Made by a program: the position numbers and the translations under genes. From NCBI GenBank assembly GCA_963727245.1, contig CAVSFO010000018.1, positions 1-64,000 on the forward strand: a stretch of 64,000 bases of DNA. The letters run 5' to 3'. Of this stretch, positions 19,518-30,229 are shown piece by piece (position 1 is the stretch's first letter; each line of letters begins with the position of its first letter). This DNA is from JBKQVT01 sp963727245. GTDB taxonomy: Bacteria > Planctomycetota > Planctomycetia > Pirellulales > Thermoguttaceae. Under the pieces are notes generated by a model that saw only the letters and a list, made by a program, of their open reading frames with translations, had not been told where the DNA came from and ran no database searches.

Positions 19518-20747
19518 ATGGCCGACCACGCGATCCGGACGGTAGCCCAAGACGGCAGCGGCTATTCGGTCGCCGATTTCGGCGGCGTCCGTCATGTCCT
19601 GGCGGCCGCCGTGCCCCGCCGTGGCACCACGCTCGAGCAGCAGGTCCGCGATGCCCTTGGCCCGATTGAAGCGGTGATCCGGGACGGGCAAACCCGGGCG
19701 TCAATCGTCCAGCAGACGGTATTCCTCGCCGACATCGGGCTGGCGGCGGATTGCCGGCGGCTTCTGGGCGACTTCTACGGCAGCAATCTGCCGGCCACAA
19801 GCTACCTGGCGCAGCCTTCCTGCACGGGCAAAATGCTGGCGATCGAGGCCCTCGGCGTGGGACGCACCGGCGGCGAGGTCAAAATCCACCGTAGCGGCGA
19901 GCAACTGGTCGTCGCACAGCATGACGGCATAGCCTGGGTCCACGTTGCCCAAAGCGCCCCGCCGTCGCCCTCCTCCGGCGTCTACCAGCAAACTCTCCTT
20001 GCCATGGAGCAGACCCGCACGCTGTTGTCCGGCGTCGGCGTTGGCTTCGAGCAGGTCGTCCGTACCTGGCTTTACGTGGGCGGGATGGGCCAGCAGGATG
20101 GTCCCCCCCTGCCCTACCAGGAACTCAACCGGGCGCGGACCAGTTTCTACCGCGATATTGCTTTCCTGGCCAATCAGATGCCTGAGGGCTGTCGCCGCCG
20201 GGTCTACCCGGCGAGCACCGGCATCGGCATCCGCGACGATCGCCTGGCCCTGGGCGCGATTGCCCTGGTCTCCAAGCGGAACGACATCCGCGCCGTGCCG
20301 CTGGAGAATCCCCGGCAAACGGCCGCCGACGAGTACGCCGCTTGCTATAGTCCCGAGAGCCCGAAATTTTGCCGGGCGATGGTCCTGGCGCGCGGTGGGG
20401 AGTCCATCATTTTCATTTCCGGGACGGCGAGCATCGTCGCTGCGGAGACGCGGCACCGCGGCGACGCGGCGGCCCAGGCCGAGGAAACCCTCGACAACAT
20501 CGCCGTCCTGATCGGGGAGGAGAACCTGTGCCGACACGGCCTGCCCGGGCTGGGCGCCTCGCTGGCGAGCCTCGGCCTGGTGCGCGTGTACGTCAAGCGG
20601 CAGGAGGATTATGCCCGGGTCCAGGCGGTCTGTCGGCGGCGGCTGGGCCAGCGGCCGATGATCTTCGCCTTGGCGGAGGTCTGTCGTCCGGACCTGCTCG
20701 TGGAGATGGAAGGGGTGGCTTTCTGCCGGTCGGCGACGAGCGGGTAG
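19518..20747 (+). CDS. Chorismatase-family (FkbO/Hyg5/XanB2-like) RidA-fold protein
   Basis: A 409-residue protein with two RidA-like halves. The second half carries blocks known from chorismatases: VVRTWLYVGGM, YQELNRARTSFYRDI, YPASTGIG, YSPESPKFCRAMVL and ISGTASIVAAETRHRGD followed by QAEETLDNIAVLI. Chorismatases turn chorismate into hydroxybenzoates or dihydroxy-cyclohexadienoate and pyruvate, often for pigments or polyketide starters. No such pathway is near it here. The start at 19518 is chosen because GAGGAAAG lies 8 bases before it; an ATG at 19485 is possible. The activity is inferred from motifs only. Confidence 0.65.
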   Translation: MADHAIRTVAQDGSGYSVADFGGVRHVLAAAVPRRGTTLEQQVRDALGPIEAVIRDGQTRASIVQQTVFLADIGLAADCRRLLGDFYGSNLPATSYLAQPSCTGKMLAIEALGVGRTGGEVKIHRSGEQLVVAQHDGIAWVHVAQSAPPSPSSGVYQQTLLAMEQTRTLLSGVGVGFEQVVRTWLYVGGMGQQDGPPLPYQELNRARTSFYRDIAFLANQMPEGCRRRVYPASTGIGIRDDRLALGAIALVSKRNDIRAVPLENPRQTAADEYAACYSPESPKFCRAMVLARGGESIIFISGTASIVAAETRHRGDAAAQAEETLDNIAVLIGEENLCRHGLPGLGASLASLGLVRVYVKRQEDYARVQAVCRRRLGQRPMIFALAEVCRPDLLVEMEGVAFCRSATSG

Positions 20748-20924
20748 GGCCGCCTGCCGTTCCGGCACAATCAGCGGCGCCAGCGAAGGAACCTCGCGCA
20801 GAGGCGCAGGGAGGGATGTTTTGGCGCCAGGCACGATCCGGCCATATCCTTCCTCTCCTCCGCGTCTCCGCGTCTCCGCGTCTTTGCGCGAGCCTTCTCC
20901 GCCGCGCCGACGCCGGGGCGTGCC

Positions 20925-21765
20925 TCACCTTGCCTGTACGACGCACTCCCGCAAGACTGCGCAGGCCCAGGTCGACGCCACGGTGCCCGGGCCGGCGCTG
21001 CCGCGAATCGCCGACCGGCAGAACGCCGCGTCGTCGTCGCAACTGCCGCCGCGCAGCACCCGGGGCGTGCCGCGGGCCGGCCCGCGCGGGTCCCGCAGCG
21101 GCGAGTTCGCGTAATACTTCGGGTCATACCAATCCTGCGCACCACTCCCAGACGCTGCCGTGCACGTCGTACAGCCCCCAGGCGTTGGGTTTCTTCTCGC
21201 CGACCGGATGCGTCTGGCTGCCCGAGGTCGCGCCATACCACGCATAGTCTTTGAGTTCCGAGTCCTTGTCCCCAAAGCAAAATCGCCTCGTGCTCCCCGC
21301 CCGGCAGGCATACTCCCACTGTGCTTCGCTGGGCAGCAGGAATCGGCCGCCGCCGGCCCTGCGGTTCAGCCTGTCCAGAAACTTCTGGCAGTCGTCCCAA
21401 CTGACGTTTTCGACCGGGTCCTTCGGACCCTGGAAGCCGCTCGGATTGTTGCCCATGACGGCCTCCCACTGCTCCTGCGTCACCAGATACCTGCCGATGT
21501 AGAAAGGCTGGCTGATCTGCACCCGGTGCTGCGGCTTTTCGCTGGCCAGGGCGCCCTTCTCGGCATCGGGCGAGCCCATCACGAACTCGCCCGCCGGGAT
21601 CAGGACCAACTCGATCTTGATCCCGCCGCCCAGGTCCACGGTCATGTCCCTCGGCGGGCCGCTGATCCTGCCGCGAGGCTGATAGAAGTTCTGGGCGGTT
21701 GCCGGGGCAAGACCGCCGAGTGTCGTGAGGACCACCAACGCGACCGTCCGTAGTCGTCGGGACAT
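20925..21765 (-). CDS. Secreted formylglycine-generating enzyme/sulfatase-modifying-like protein, frameshifted
   Basis: About 279 residues after repair. A signal peptide (MSRRLRTVALVVLTTLGG) precedes an FGE-sulfatase (SUMF1) domain with IPAGEFVMGSPD, GRYLVTQEQWEAVMG, PVENVSWDDCQKFLDRLN and LPSEAQWEYACRAGS. The end reads GSVWEWCADWYDPKYY and VLRGGSCDDDAAFCRSA once one extra G near 21136 is dropped. In planctomycetes this fold is often used for roles other than sulfatase activation, and no sulfatase gene is seen here. AAGGAG before the ATG supports the start. Confidence 0.78.
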
Positions 21766-21964
21766 GGGCCGAAATCTCCTTCCGCCAATCCGGCTGCGGC
21801 GGCTCGCCGTGCGGCACGCTGCCGAAGGCCGAAACCAGTCCGCTGCACGGCGAACAGTTTACAGGGGATTCCCTTTGGCGGTCAATCGCAAACGCCCTGC
21901 CGGGCGAAACCGCCAGCGTGCCGCTGAGCGCGCGGCAAGGGACAATGGAATGTCAAGGTAGCCC

Positions 21965-22022
21965 AAGGCACTGGCAAAGCCAGTGGCACCCAGCGGGAAG
22001 CACCGGCAAAGCCGGTGGCAGC
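21965..22022. repeat. CACTGGCAAAGCCAGTGGCAC element, short copy
   Basis: GGCACTGGCAAAGCCAGTGG is followed by CACCGGCAAAGCCGGTGGCA, two tandem hairpins in which the second carries paired changes that keep the stem. Confidence 0.7.
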
Positions 22023-22074
22023 CCGCCCCGCCGACGGAGTTGGGGGGCTTTTCTAATCCCTAATCCCTTCCCTC

Positions 22075-24278
22075 CTACTTTCCCGCTTGCGTCCAGTCGA
22101 TGATCTTGTATCGGCTGGGACCGTGATAATCGCCGGTCTTCTCGACGGCGCCGCTCTTGCCGTCCCAACTCAGCGTGATGCGGTTCTGCTGGCCCTTGTC
22201 GAAATCGAACGTCACGCCGTCGTCTTCGTAAAGAACGAACTTCTGCGGCTTCGAGCCGTACACGCCCACGCGGACCTCGAACTGCGTATCCGGCTTGACG
22301 CACTCGACCGGCTCGGCCAACGGCAAGAGGGTGTCGCCGCGGACGAAGACGGGAATCTGCTCCACAGGCTTGGTGATCTCGATCTTGCGGCCGCCGGCAT
22401 ACTTCTCGTGCGTCCAGAAGTCGTACCAGTCGCCTTGCGGCAGATAGAGGCCGCGCTTGGTCTGCCCGGCCAGCAACGGCGCCACCATCAACGACCGGCC
22501 CAGCATGTATTGATCGTCCACCGTCCAGGTCGCCTGGTCCGACGGGTAGTCCATCACCAGCGCCCGTGCCGGCGGCAGGCCCGCAAAGTGGTAATCGGCA
22601 TAGGCCGCATAGAGGTACGGCAGCAGCCGCATCCGCATTTGCAGCAGCGTCCGGCACGTCGATTCCGCCTGCTGCCAGTGGTCCATGAACTTGCCGTTGT
22701 TGTTCAGATCGGCGTTGATCTGCTTCCAAGCGGGATTTCTCAAAAACCAGCAATCGACCTGGGTCATGCCGGAAAACACGGAGGTTTCCAGGCGGCGATA
22801 GAGTTCGTCGAGCGATTTCATGTCGCGGATTTCCGGACACCAGATGACGCCGCCGAAGCCCGAGGTGGCGATCGCGCGGATGTAATCGGCGTGCTCGTAG
22901 GCGTCGCTGTAGATGCCGAACGGCAAGGGGGCGGCCAGCGCCCCGCTGGCCCGCACCAGGCCGAGCGTGCGTTGGTTGCGCGAAGTGTACATCGAGAGCA
23001 TCGCCCGCTGGTAGAGCGGCCCGATCAGCAGGTGCATCTGCTCGCCGTCCAGCCCGGAGGGGAAAACCGTCTGCTCGGGGAACGACCAGGGGTTGGGGCT
23101 GATGGGCTGATGATCGCACTCGTCGAGTTTGAAGCCGCTGACGCCCTTGTCCACCAGCGTCTTGGCGTGGTGATCGGTGAAGATCTTCGCGCCTGGGGCG
23201 TAGCGAAATCGGGCACCAGGCCGCCCCAGACCTTGTAATCGCCGCTCCACGGCACCAACGGCTTGTAGAGCGGCGAAATCGGGTGCGTAAAGCAATGTTC
23301 CCAGAGGTTCAGCTTGTAGCCCTGTTGGCGCGTCTCGCGGAGCAGCCCGTCGGGGTCGGGAAAGTTGCCCAGGTTCCAGACGAACGAACATGGATAGCGG
23401 GCGGTGTGCCAGCCCGGCTCCAGCCCGAACACGTCGCAGGGAATATGCTGTTGGCGGAACTCGCGGAGGAAGTTGAGCACCTCCTGCTGTTTCAGGTCGG
23501 TGGCGGCCCGATACCACACGCCCAGGCCCCACATCGGCGGCAAAAACCCGCCCCCGGAAAACAGGTTGTAGCGCTGCACGGCATGTCGCATGTCGGGACC
23601 GGCGAACAGGTACACGTCCACGCCTCGCGCCGAGGGCACGTCGACGCCCACAAAATGCTTGGTGAGCTGCGGCGAGCGGTAGCGCTCGATCGGGCCCGGC
23701 GTCTTCGAGTTCGATTCGGCAAGCCCCTCGCGGACTGCCCCCAGGTCGCCGAAGTAGAAGGCGGCGTAGCGGGCCGTATCGACGTAGACGCCGTAGCCCC
23801 GCGTGGAGACGTAGAACGGCGCCGGGGCGTGGGAATCGCCGAGCACGGTGGTCTGGTCGTCGCTGACGCGGACGACCTTCTTCCCGCCCCACAACTGAAA
23901 GACCTTGAGGTTCATGCCCAGGCCGTAGAACTGCTCGCCCTCTTCCAAGGGCAATTCCAGTCCGCTGCCGCGGCCGGTGCGGCGGTATCCGATGGCCTGG
24001 ACGTTCAGCGGCAATTGTCCGCAAGGCGTCAGGGCCGCCAGGTCTTGCTGTCGGGCGGGATGCTCCTGGAAGGTGACGGGCGTGAACTTCTCCGGCTCTC
24101 CGAAACGGATCCGCCACACGCCGGGCCCGACTTCTTCCAGCCGGTAGCCCAGTGCGGTTTGTTCATCCGACAGTTTTGGGGCCGCGGCCGACTGTGCCGG
24201 CGCCGCGCCTGCGAAGAGCAGAAATGCCAGCGTCCAGGACCATTTGGGCAGGGCAACAACAAGCCGTGGCAAGTTCAT
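22075..24278 (-). CDS. Secreted GH31 alpha-glycosidase (alpha-xylosidase-like), frameshifted
   Basis: About 734 residues after repair. It has a signal peptide, an N-terminal beta-domain (EGEQFYGLGMNLKVFQLWG), then the (beta/alpha)8 barrel with MWGLGVWYRA and the nucleophile block GVSGFKLDECDH, where the first Asp after KL is the expected nucleophile. The region WCPEIRDM and the C-terminal beta-domains (PVFVRGDTLLPLAEP) complete the GH31 layout. A missing A near 23191 breaks the frame in the block PDFATPQARKIFTDHHAKT. GAGGAGACGCCC before the ATG fixes the start. Substrates of the family include alpha-xylosides and alpha-glucosides, which suits the XylR-type regulator nearby. Confidence 0.85.
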
Positions 24279-24492
24279 GGGCGTCTCCTCAGTGGACGGG
24301 CGGGTGGAAATTGGCGGGATTCGAACGGCGGGCCGGGGACAGCAGGGCTGTCCCCTTCCCAAGACTCTAGTCAAATGAAGGCCAGTTGTCAATAAGTTGG
24401 TGCGCGGGAGTTTCCGGCCGGCGCCTGGGTGGGTTCTGTTACGGAAGGCGACGCACGATACGCGGTTTTGCCCCGAAGGGGCGCCATAGCAC

Positions 24493-24655
24493 AGCCCAGG
24501 GTTGCCGCGCAGCGGCTACCCTGGGTTTCGGACGCCGAGAAGTCCCAAACCCCAACGGGGTTTCGTTGCGCGGACGTTCCGCGCAACCCCGGTGGGGTTG
24601 AGGGCGGGGGTGGCCCCGCGAACCCAGGGTAGCCGCTGCGCGGCAACCCTGGGCT
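24493..24655. repeat. Repeat cassette upstream of LRR gene 1
   Basis: Two inverted copies of an element (AGCCCAGGGTTGCCGCGCAG at the left, GCGCGGCAACCCTGGGCT at the right) flank a middle part with AACCCCAACGGGGTTTCGTT. The same cassette, in the same order, lies upstream of the paralogous LRR gene at 45676-45836. Confidence 0.75.
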
Positions 24656-24706
24656 AAATTATCCCGGCCCCTTCGGGGCATCGGCTTTGAGCACGCCCGA
24701 AATGGG

Positions 24707-24735
24707 GCGACAAAAATCGGGGATTCGGCTATAAT
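24707..24735 (+). promoter_or_regulatory. Promoter giving a probable leaderless mRNA for LRR gene 1
   Basis: A perfect TATAAT at 24730-24735 stands 6 bases before the ATG at 24742, with GCGACA at 24707-24712 as a -35 at 17-bp spacing. Transcription would start at or next to the A of the start codon. No ribosome site is present. Confidence 0.55.
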
Positions 24736-24741
24736 TTCGCC

Positions 24742-25590
24742 ATGACTGACGCTCCCCAAGAAACGCCCCGCCGCTGGTTCCGCATGACGCCGGGGCGCGT
24801 CGTGCTGGGAATGCTGGCCGTGGAGGGGTTTCTCATCCTGTCCGAGCGGTTCCAGTGGTTCGCCTTCAACCAGCACAAGGGCTACACGATGCTGATCGCC
24901 GTGGCGGCGGTCGCGGCGATCATGCTCCTAACGTCTTTCTGGTTCCTGCTGAGCCTGATTTTCAAGTGGCGATTCCAGTTCAGCATCCGCTCGTTGCTCG
25001 TGCTGATGGTGGTCGTGGCCGTCGCGTGCAGTTGGCTGGCGGCGGCGAGAAAAAGGGCGGAGGGACAGAAGGTCGCAATCGTAAAGTTGGCTGGGACCGT
25101 GGCGTACGATTATCAATTTGACGCATTAGACAAGTTCAACCCCGGCGCCACGCCACCGGGCCCAGCGTGGCTGCGAGAACTGCTCGGCGACGACTTCTTC
25201 ACGACCGCGATTAGTTTGAACCTCGATTACACGCACGTCACGGACACCGACCTGGAATACCTCAAGGGGCTGCCCGAGCTTCGCGACTTGGGCCTGTCCG
25301 GGTTCTACATCACAGACGCCGGACTGGAACATCTGAAAGGGTTAACGCAACTACAGTCGCTGCGGCTCGCAAGCACTCCAGTCACGGGAATCGGACTGGA
25401 ACATCTTAAGGGGCTGGGCGGACTTAAAAGGCTTGACCTCTCTCGCTCCCGGGTCACGGACCCCGGGCTGGAGCATCTCAAGGGATTGACGCAACTGCAG
25501 TGGCTTTGGCTCAGCGGCACCAAGGTCAGCGACGCGGGCGTGACGGGCCTTCGGAAGGCGCTTCCGAACGCGGACGTAGAGCGGCGGTGA
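24742..25590 (+). CDS. Membrane-anchored leucine-rich-repeat protein 1
   Basis: A 282-residue protein. Residues 1-100 hold three hydrophobic segments (GRVVLGMLAVEGFLIL, YTMLIAVAAVAAIMLL, SLLVLMVVVAVACSWL). Residues 155-280 are short leucine-rich repeats of about 24 residues with the pattern TDAGLEHLKGLTQLQSLRL, five or so copies. The paralog at 45899 has the same N-terminal third nearly unchanged and more repeats. The repeats would lie on the outer face, probably for protein binding. The start is set by homology with the paralog. Confidence 0.75.
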   Translation: MTDAPQETPRRWFRMTPGRVVLGMLAVEGFLILSERFQWFAFNQHKGYTMLIAVAAVAAIMLLTSFWFLLSLIFKWRFQFSIRSLLVLMVVVAVACSWLAAARKRAEGQKVAIVKLAGTVAYDYQFDALDKFNPGATPPGPAWLRELLGDDFFTTAISLNLDYTHVTDTDLEYLKGLPELRDLGLSGFYITDAGLEHLKGLTQLQSLRLASTPVTGIGLEHLKGLGGLKRLDLSRSRVTDPGLEHLKGLTQLQWLWLSGTKVSDAGVTGLRKALPNADVERR

Positions 25591-25659
25591 CGCGCAAGGC
25601 GAGGCCCGTCGGCGAGGCAGCCCTCTCTCCGTCCCCCGCGCTGGCGTTCGCCCCCTCGA

Positions 25660-25688
25660 TTGCGTAAAATAGAACAATACTTACGCAA
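25660..25688. promoter_or_regulatory. Perfect palindromic operator before the XylR-like gene
   Basis: TTGCGTAA (25660-25667) and TTACGCAA (25681-25688) are perfect inverted repeats with 13 bases between, so half-site centres are 21 bp apart. It lies 65-93 bases before the regulator start. Sites with the same 8-13-8 layout lie before both six-hairpin paralogs, so autoregulation and a small regulon are inferred. Confidence 0.6.
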
Positions 25689-25752
25689 ATTGCACCGCCT
25701 TTACCCCGTGCCCGCCGCACACGGCGGGCCGCCGCACCGGGAACCACACGCC

Positions 25753-26914
25753 ATGGCCGAAACGCGCCGCATCGCCCTGCTGATGGGCCAAGACGTGGGC
25801 TTCTGCCGCGATCTGATCCGCGGCATCCGGGCCTACGCCATCGATAAGACCGATTGGGTCTTCCAAAACGGCCCGCCCGAGTCGTCCGTGGTCCAGGCCT
25901 TCCGCCAATGGAAGCCACACGGCATCATCGCCCAACTGCTCACCCAGCAACTTGCCGGCGAGGTGCTCAAGCTCCGCAAACCGGTCGTCGATACGTCCTG
26001 TTCCGTGCCCCGGCTGCGGGTGCCGCTGGTGGACGTGGACCACGAGGCGGTGGGGCGCCTGGCGGCCGAGCATTTCCTAGAACGCGGCTACCGGCATTTC
26101 GGCTTCTTCGGCAGCGACTGGGCGCATTATTCGAAGCTGCGGGAGGCGAGCTTCCGGCTGCGGCTGGCCGAGGCCGGCTACACGCTCTCGGCCTGCTACG
26201 TCGAGTACCTGTTGCGGCTGCCGGCGCTGATGGAGTGGAAGCGCGCGGCCGGGCGCGTGCGGCGCTGGCTCGAAGGGCTCCCGAAGCCGGTGGCCATCCT
26301 GGCGGCCAACGACATCCCGGCCCGCGAATTGGCCGACGCCTGCCGGCGCCTCGCCCTGCGCGTGCCGGACGACGTGGCCCTGCTGGGCGTGGATAACGAC
26401 GATCTGGAGTGCGGCCTGACGTCGCCGCCGCTTTCCAGCGTCGCCGTGCCCTCGCGGCGGATCGGTTACGAGGCGGCCAGGCTGCTGGACGGATTGATGG
26501 CCGGCAGACCCGCCGCGCGGGGGCCTGTTTCTGCCGCCCGCCGGCGTGGTCACCCGCCAGTCCACCGACACGCTGGCCATCCACGACGCGGCGGTGGTGG
26601 CGGCCTTGAACTTCATCCGCAGCGGCGCGGCCGAGGGCATCCGCGTCGGCGACGTGGCGGCGCACGCCGCCACCGGGCGGCGGACGCTGGAAACCAGGTT
26701 CCGCGAGTTGGTGGGACACACGATCCTGGAGGAGATCCGCCGCGTCCGCGTGCAGCGGGTCAAGCAGCTCCTCAGCGACACCGACTCGTCGATGCCGGCG
26801 GTCGCCCGGCGCTCCGGCTTCTCCACGCCGCAGCGGATGTCGGTGGTGTTTCGGCAGGCCACGGGCCTGACGCCCTCGGCCTACCGCCAGCAGACACAAG
26901 TCCACGATAGGTAG
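25753..26914 (+). CDS. XylR-like LacI-type/AraC-type hybrid regulator, frameshifted
   Basis: About 386 residues after repair. The N-terminal 280 residues form a LacI-like sugar-sensing domain (IALLMGQDVGFCRDLIRGIR, VPLVDVDHEAVGRLAAEHFL, AILAANDIPARELADAC, DDVALLGVDNDDL). The C-terminal 100 form an AraC-type DNA-binding domain (RRTLETRFRELVGHTILEEI, SGFSTPQRMSVVFRQATG). This order is that of E. coli XylR. One extra G in a GGGGG run near 26518 breaks the frame; the repaired text is ARGLFLPPAGVVTRQSTD. A palindrome upstream suggests autoregulation. Start 25753 (MAETRR) fits the family. Confidence 0.82.
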
Positions 26915-26940
26915 TTTTTGTTGCGGAAGGTGGGACAAAT

Positions 26941-27041
26941 GTAGGGTGGGTCGAGCGCAGCGAGCCCCACCACAATCCGCGAATCGCTGCCGGTGGGGCT
27001 CGCCGACCATGCTTTGCATGGTGCCCGTCGACCCACCCTAC
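26941..27041. mobile_element. MITE-like element with GTAGGGTGGGTCGA terminal inverted repeats
   Basis: The ends GTAGGGTGGGTCGA and TCGACCCACCCTAC are perfect 14-bp inverted repeats. Inside, AGCGAGCCCCACC and GGTGGGGCTCG are inverted, and ACCATGCTTTGCATGGT is a further hairpin. A close copy is at 38313. It carries no gene. Mobility is inferred from dispersed copies; a target duplication was not made out. Confidence 0.6.
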
Positions 27042-27043
27042 GG

Positions 27044-27072
27044 TTTCGCAAAATGACATAGGAATTGCGGAA
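27044..27072. promoter_or_regulatory. Candidate operator before six-hairpin paralog A
   Basis: TTTCGCAA (27044-27051), 13 bases, then TTGCGGAA (27065-27072). The layout is the same as the perfect palindrome before the XylR-like gene, with one mismatch between the arms. It lies about 100 bases before the start codon and directly after a MITE-like element. Confidence 0.5.
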
Positions 27073-27173
27073 ACGAGTATTGCAACCTGCCCGCGGCGGC
27101 GCTAGACTCAAATGCGCAGCGTACTTCCGCCTTCCCAGACCCACCCAAGACCCATTTTCCCGGGGAATCAACC

Positions 27174-30076
27174 ATGACGAGCAAGCTTTGCACCTCGGTG
27201 GCCGTGGCCGCCCTCCTCCTGGCGCCAGGAGCGGCCGTGGCCGCGGAAACTTCGCCGCCGGCGACCACCTTCGTGCGCGGATTTCGCGGTGATCCGAAGT
27301 GCGGTTTCCAGGGCCCCTGTCCCACGCACCTCGGCGATGCGCAAGTGTTCGGCGTTCGCCAGAAGAAAGGCGTCGCGGAGATGGAGTGGAAAAGCGCGCC
27401 GCTGCCGGCGGAAATCGGCGGCGAGAGCGTAACGTTCGTCTGGACGGGGGCCATGGGATTCGGACCCGGCGGCGGCAAATTCACGATTTTCGTCAGCGGG
27501 CACGCGGCGGCGGATTTCGACATGGTTTTGGAATCGACGCAGTTTCCCGCGCGGGCCAAGGACTGCCGCCTGCTTTATGACGTCCTCTTCACCGGCAACG
27601 GTCAGTTGTCCTCCGGGCACTTCTTCCTGACCGTGCCCAAGGCGTGGGTCGAGGGGGGCCAGGCGGCGGTCCTTCAGGTCAAGGCTACGGACGCGGGCGC
27701 GGAGACTTTTTTTGCGCTGGTGCGCGGCGACGATGCGCCGCTGGCGATTCCCGATCTCGACTGGACGGTGCTCGTTCATGCCGCGGCAGCGAAGGCCGGA
27801 ACGCCCCCGCCGGCGGGCGAAGAGGCGAGCTACGACTGGTACCGCCGACAGGTACCTGGGACCCGGTCGTTTTCACTCCCATCGGCCCGCCCGCCGACCC
27901 GACCGAGGCGGCCGTAATGCCCAGCGGGCAACTCGCGCGCGCCACCGGCTTTAACGCGGTCACGGGCACGTATTATACCATCGACGGCACGGCATTCGGC
28001 CTGTGGGAAAACGGTCAGGCGACGCGGATGGGCTTGGAGGGCGCCTTGCGGCAATCGCTGGAGGACGGCTATTTGCCCATCGTGCGGACCCGGTGGCGTC
28101 ACGGGGACCTCGACATCCGCCAGCGCGCCACGGCCGAGCCGTTGCGGGGCGCCTCGTATCAGTCGGGACTGGAAAGCACGCTGGCTTGGGCCGAGTTTGA
28201 CATCACCAACAACGGCAAACAGGCCCGCGAGGTCACCTTTTTCGCCGCCCAAACGGGCGACAACGAACATCCCAAGCGGGACCTCCGCTATCGCGACGGC
28301 GTGGTGATGGAAAATGGCAGCGCCCTTTCCTCCGCGCGGGTGCCGCCCGGCTTCAGCCTGGAGTTTCAGGCCGAGGTGCCGCCAAGGAACAAGCCCGGCG
28401 TCAAGGTGGACCGCAGCGACCCGAAGAACTTGCTCACCGGGGGCGGCCTGTACAATGCGCTGTTCGCGCGCGGGCGGATCGAGCCCGGCCACACCGCGCG
28501 CGTGGTGGTGAACCGGGTCTTCGATGCCCCGCCGGCGTACTATTGGAACGGAGTTCCCTTCACGGTGGCGGCCGAGGATTTGACGGCCCGCTCGCCGGAG
28601 CAGGCCTTCGCGCTGGCCCGCACGACCTGGAAGACGCTGTCCGCTCAGGTTTCGCGGCTGACAACGCCCGACGGGATGCTGAACCGCATCGCGGGCAAGG
28701 CGATGTTGGACGGATACTTCCTCACGAAGCGGTGGCATGGGCGCTGGATCGTCTTCGATTCGGGCTGCTATCCCTGCCAATGGGACAGTTGCAGCACGAA
28801 CTGGTTCTATGCCCTGGACCTGATGGGCGACCATGCCACGGCGGGCCGCCTGCTGGACACGGTCTTCGCGCGGCAGGGGCAACGGAGACCGACGGGAATG
28901 CGCACCCACGAGGGATGTTTCTCCGATGTGACCAATATCAAACAGGACGGCAGCGCAGCCTCCTGGAGCGCCGGCAACGGCTGGGCCCTTTGGGCCATGG
29001 CCGAGCACGCCCGTCTGGCCAACGGCCCGGCCTGGTTGACGGCCCACAAGCAGGCGATCCTCGACGGCTGCCAGTGGATCATCCGCGAGCGGAGCTTCTC
29101 GAAGGAGAAGGCGGATAACCCCTGCCGCGGCCTGCTTTACGGGAAGTTCGTCTGTGACATGCCCGACTCGGGCAACGTGAAAGGCGTGGGATACTTCGCC
29201 TATGCCGACGCCATCAGCTACCTGGGGCTGCACGAGATGGCCCAGTTGTTGGCCGAGTGGGGCCATCCCGAGGGCGCCGGCCTGCTGAAGGAAGCGGAGA
29301 GCTACCGGCAGGACATCGCCGCCGCCATCGACCGCCTGACCGACAAGTCGAGCGATCCTTGGTACGTTCCCTGGGCGCTGCACGCGCCGAAGTACAAGGA
29401 CGAGTATCTCAACGGCGTGGTCGGTCCCATCAACCTGGCCTTCGCCCGCGTGCTCTCGCGCGACGACCCGCACATCGCGCACGTCATTCGCTGGAACATC
29501 GACCGCGTCCACAAGGGCAGCCCGGAAGACTCGGCCACGGCCAACATGTTCTATAGCCAGGACCTGGCGATCATCTTGCTGGAGCAGGGGCGCGTCGAGG
29601 AGTTCTTGCGAATGTTCTATACGATCCTGGCGGCCGACGTCTCGCACCAGGCGCTAACCACCTGCGAATGGCGAAACAACACGCAGCCGCACGTCCACTC
29701 CATCTCCAGCCTCATCCACATGCTCCGCACGATGATGGTCCAGGAGCGCGACGGCGGCCTGTATCTCCTGCAAGGGACCCCGCGGCGCTGGCTCGAGGAC
29801 AACCAGGAGATCGCCATCCGCGAGCTGCCCACCTGGTACGGGCCGCTTTCGCTGCACTGCGTTTCCCACGTCGACAGCGGCAGCGTGCGCCTGCGGCTTC
29901 AGGTGCCCGAACGATTGGGCTCAGTCCCCATCCACCTGAAGCTGCGGCTGCCGGCGGGACTGCGCACCAGCAGCGTCACCGTGGACGGGCAGCCGGGCGG
30001 CCGAATCGACGGTGAGTGGATCGTGCTTTCCGGTCTGAAAGGGAGCGTGGACATCACCGCCCAGACGGCCCGGTAG
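27174..30076 (+). CDS. Secreted six-hairpin (alpha/alpha-toroid) glycosidase-like protein A, frameshifted
   Basis: About 967 residues after repair. A signal peptide (MTSKLCTSVAVAALLLAPGA) precedes beta-rich regions and, from about residue 480, a helical toroid-like region with FLTKRWHGRWIVFDSGCY, YALDLMGDHATAGRLLD, WALWAMAEHARLANG and YADAISYLGLHEMAQLL. The end is a small beta domain (VTVDGQPGGRIDGEW). I know no exact family; the fold class and inferred carbohydrate role rest on the repeats and the neighbours. One base is missing near 27850 after SYDWYRRQ. A paralog of equal length lies at 34464; both seem to derive from a segmental duplication. Confidence 0.65.
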
Positions 30077-30188
30077 TACGCCGCACACGCCGTGTGCGGT
30101 GCCAGTACGCCGCACACGCCGTGTGCGGTGCGATCGTCACACGGCGTGTGACGGATACTGGGCTCGTCACACGGCGTGTGACGGATAC
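30077..30188. repeat. Array of four small hairpins after paralog A
   Basis: CCGCACACGCCGTGTGCGG occurs twice and CGTCACACGGCGTGTGACG twice, one after another, starting at the stop codon. Each has an 8-bp stem and 3-base loop; all share the core CACAC-GSC-GTGTG. The same array follows paralog B at 37367. Confidence 0.8.
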
Positions 30189-30206
30189 GCTGAAAAGGAA
30201 AAGCCG

Positions 30207-30227
30207 ATGGAACTCGAGACGCGCTAG
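30207..30227 (+). pseudogene. Remnant of the 5' end of a creatininase gene
   Basis: A seven-codon open frame (MELETR then stop) matches the first codons of the intact creatininase gene at 37498 (MEFETRYEW), and also shares the AGCCGATGGAA-type leader. Similarity stops about ten bases later, inside the start of the next gene. It marks the right end of a duplicated segment. Confidence 0.6.
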
Positions 30228-30229
30228 CG

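Noticed and set aside
24310..24340. tRNA-like GATTCGAAC segment
   Set aside because: It looks like the T-loop of a minus-strand tRNA, but the flanking bases cannot form the T stem and no anticodon or acceptor arms are present.
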